NCBI GenBank assembly: GCA_904501855.1
Contig: CAJGCI010000016.1
Location: 1-22,866, forward strand
Direction: 5' to 3'
Origin: Oscillospiraceae bacterium
GTDB lineage: Bacteria > Bacillota > Clostridia > Oscillospirales > Oscillospiraceae
DNA: 22,866 nucleotides
Each line of letters starts with the position of its first letter. The stretch's first letter is position 1. The position numbers and the translations under genes were made by a program. This document shows positions 22,310 through 22,866 of the stretch, piece by piece. The notes below the pieces were generated by a model. It saw nothing but the letters and a program-made list of their open reading frames with translations. It did no database searches and had not been told where the DNA came from.

Positions 22310-22866
22310 ATGGGTGAACGGGCCGTAATACTGATTGTGGATGATGACAGCAGTATCCGATCCCTGGTTCGGCTTCAGCTGGAAACAGAGGGTTACTCCA
22401 TCATAGAGGCATCCGGAGGTCTTGAAGCTCTGGAGATCGCAAAAAACAATCGGGATATCGATCTGATCATTTTGGATATTATGATGCCGGACATCTCCGG
22501 GATTGAAATGTGCGAACGCCTTCGCGCCTTTTCTGTCGTTCCCGTACTGTTTCTTACGGCAAGAACACAGCAGGAAGATAAACTGGCTGCGTACAGCATC
22601 GGCGGCGACAGCTTTCTGACAAAGCCGTTTCTGAAGGAGGAACTTGTTACAAAGGTCCACTCTCTCCTGCGGCGCTATCTGGTTTACCGTGGCAAAGTCA
22701 CGGAAGCACAGGGCATCTCTCTGGATCTTGAAAAACGTGTTGTGATGAAGAACGAAGAAAGAGTGGAGATGACCGATCTTGAAATGAGCATCATTTCCTA
22801 CCTGTTCTCCCGCAAGGGAGAAGTTGTCTCCATTCAGGACATCTATGAAAACGTATGGGGCGAGCG
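22310..22866 (+). CDS. OmpR/PhoB-family response regulator, 3' end outside the window
   Basis: Two-component response regulator with the first 185 codons visible. The receiver domain has the acidic pocket Asp11-Asp13 (VDDD), phospho-acceptor Asp56 in LDIMMPD, Thr83 (FLTAR) and Lys105 (TKPF). The stretch GGDSFLTKPF replaces the usual GADDYLTKPF. From about residue 125 an OmpR-type winged-helix DNA-binding domain begins (ISLDLEKRVV, MTDLEMSIISYLFSRKGEVVSIQDIYENVWG) and runs off the edge. Start: ATG at 22310, with GAGAGGAG ending 11 nt upstream, a long but usable spacing; an ATG at 22299 is in another frame. A sensor kinase gene probably follows outside the window. Confidence 0.93.
   Translation, partial: MGERAVILIVDDDSSIRSLVRLQLETEGYSIIEASGGLEALEIAKNNRDIDLIILDIMMPDISGIEMCERLRAFSVVPVLFLTARTQQEDKLAAYSIGGDSFLTKPFLKEELVTKVHSLLRRYLVYRGKVTEAQGISLDLEKRVVMKNEERVEMTDLEMSIISYLFSRKGEVVSIQDIYENVWGE

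Noticed and set aside
1..22866. CRISPR arrays, insertion sequences, integrase or attachment sites, tRNA or rRNA genes
   Set aside because: I looked for regularly spaced repeats, terminal inverted repeats with transposase motifs, and tRNA-like cloverleafs in the gaps, and saw none. A tRNAscan or ISfinder run would settle it.

Overview
The window looks like chromosomal core and near-core DNA from an anaerobic member of the Clostridia, probably Lachnospiraceae-like. This is an inference. It rests on a hybrid-cluster protein, a large Fe-S/FAD oxidoreductase paired with HypA, a folate ECF transporter under a THF riboswitch, strong AGGAGG-type ribosome binding sites, frequent TTG/GTG starts, sigma-A-like promoters and U-tract terminators. 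I see no phage, transposon, integron, CRISPR, tRNA or rRNA sequence. Base composition is fairly even by eye, and nothing stands out as recently acquired.

Layout. 1-703: 3' part of a short-chain dehydrogenase (+). 770-2690: a promoter with an overlapping palindrome drives a small protein with a His-rich metal-binding tail and a UbiB/AarF-type kinase (+), closed by a shared bidirectional terminator. 2700-4610: hybrid-cluster protein fused to a DUF1858-type redox domain (-). 4650-5443: FolT-type folate ECF S component (-) behind a THF riboswitch. 5521-9496: sbcD-sbcC (+), overlapping by 4 nt. 9543-10259: a lipoprotein (+) whose Shine-Dalgarno is separated from its ATG by a hairpin. 10264-11292: YhaM-like OB/HD 3'-5' exoribonuclease (-). 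11306-14481: an 892-residue multi-cluster Fe-S/FAD oxidoreductase translationally coupled to hypA (-). 14539-16078: a two-TM protein overlapping larE (+). 16083-17665: hotdog thioesterase and TrpX-like substrate-binding lipoprotein (-). 17717-20765: cytoplasmic GH3 glycosidase and msrA (+). 20780-22122: MFS transporter (-). 22201-22866: the first 185 codons of an OmpR-family response regulator (+), cut by the window end.

The transcription units are short, with own promoters and intrinsic terminators, several of them shared between convergent genes. Two themes recur. One is nickel and other metals: HypA, LarE and the His-rich protein, but no nickel enzyme in view. The other is redox and oxidative or nitrosative stress: Hcp, the Fe-S/FAD oxidoreductase, MsrA and SbcCD.

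The best-supported regulatory element is the THF riboswitch, where mutually exclusive hairpins that could expose or hide the folT ribosome binding site can be read directly. The less usual points are the hairpin between Shine-Dalgarno and start in the lipoprotein gene, the oxidoreductase-HypA coupling with a Rex-like site at its promoter, and the uncharacterised membrane protein coupled to larE. I found no clear evidence of a wholly new multi-gene system.
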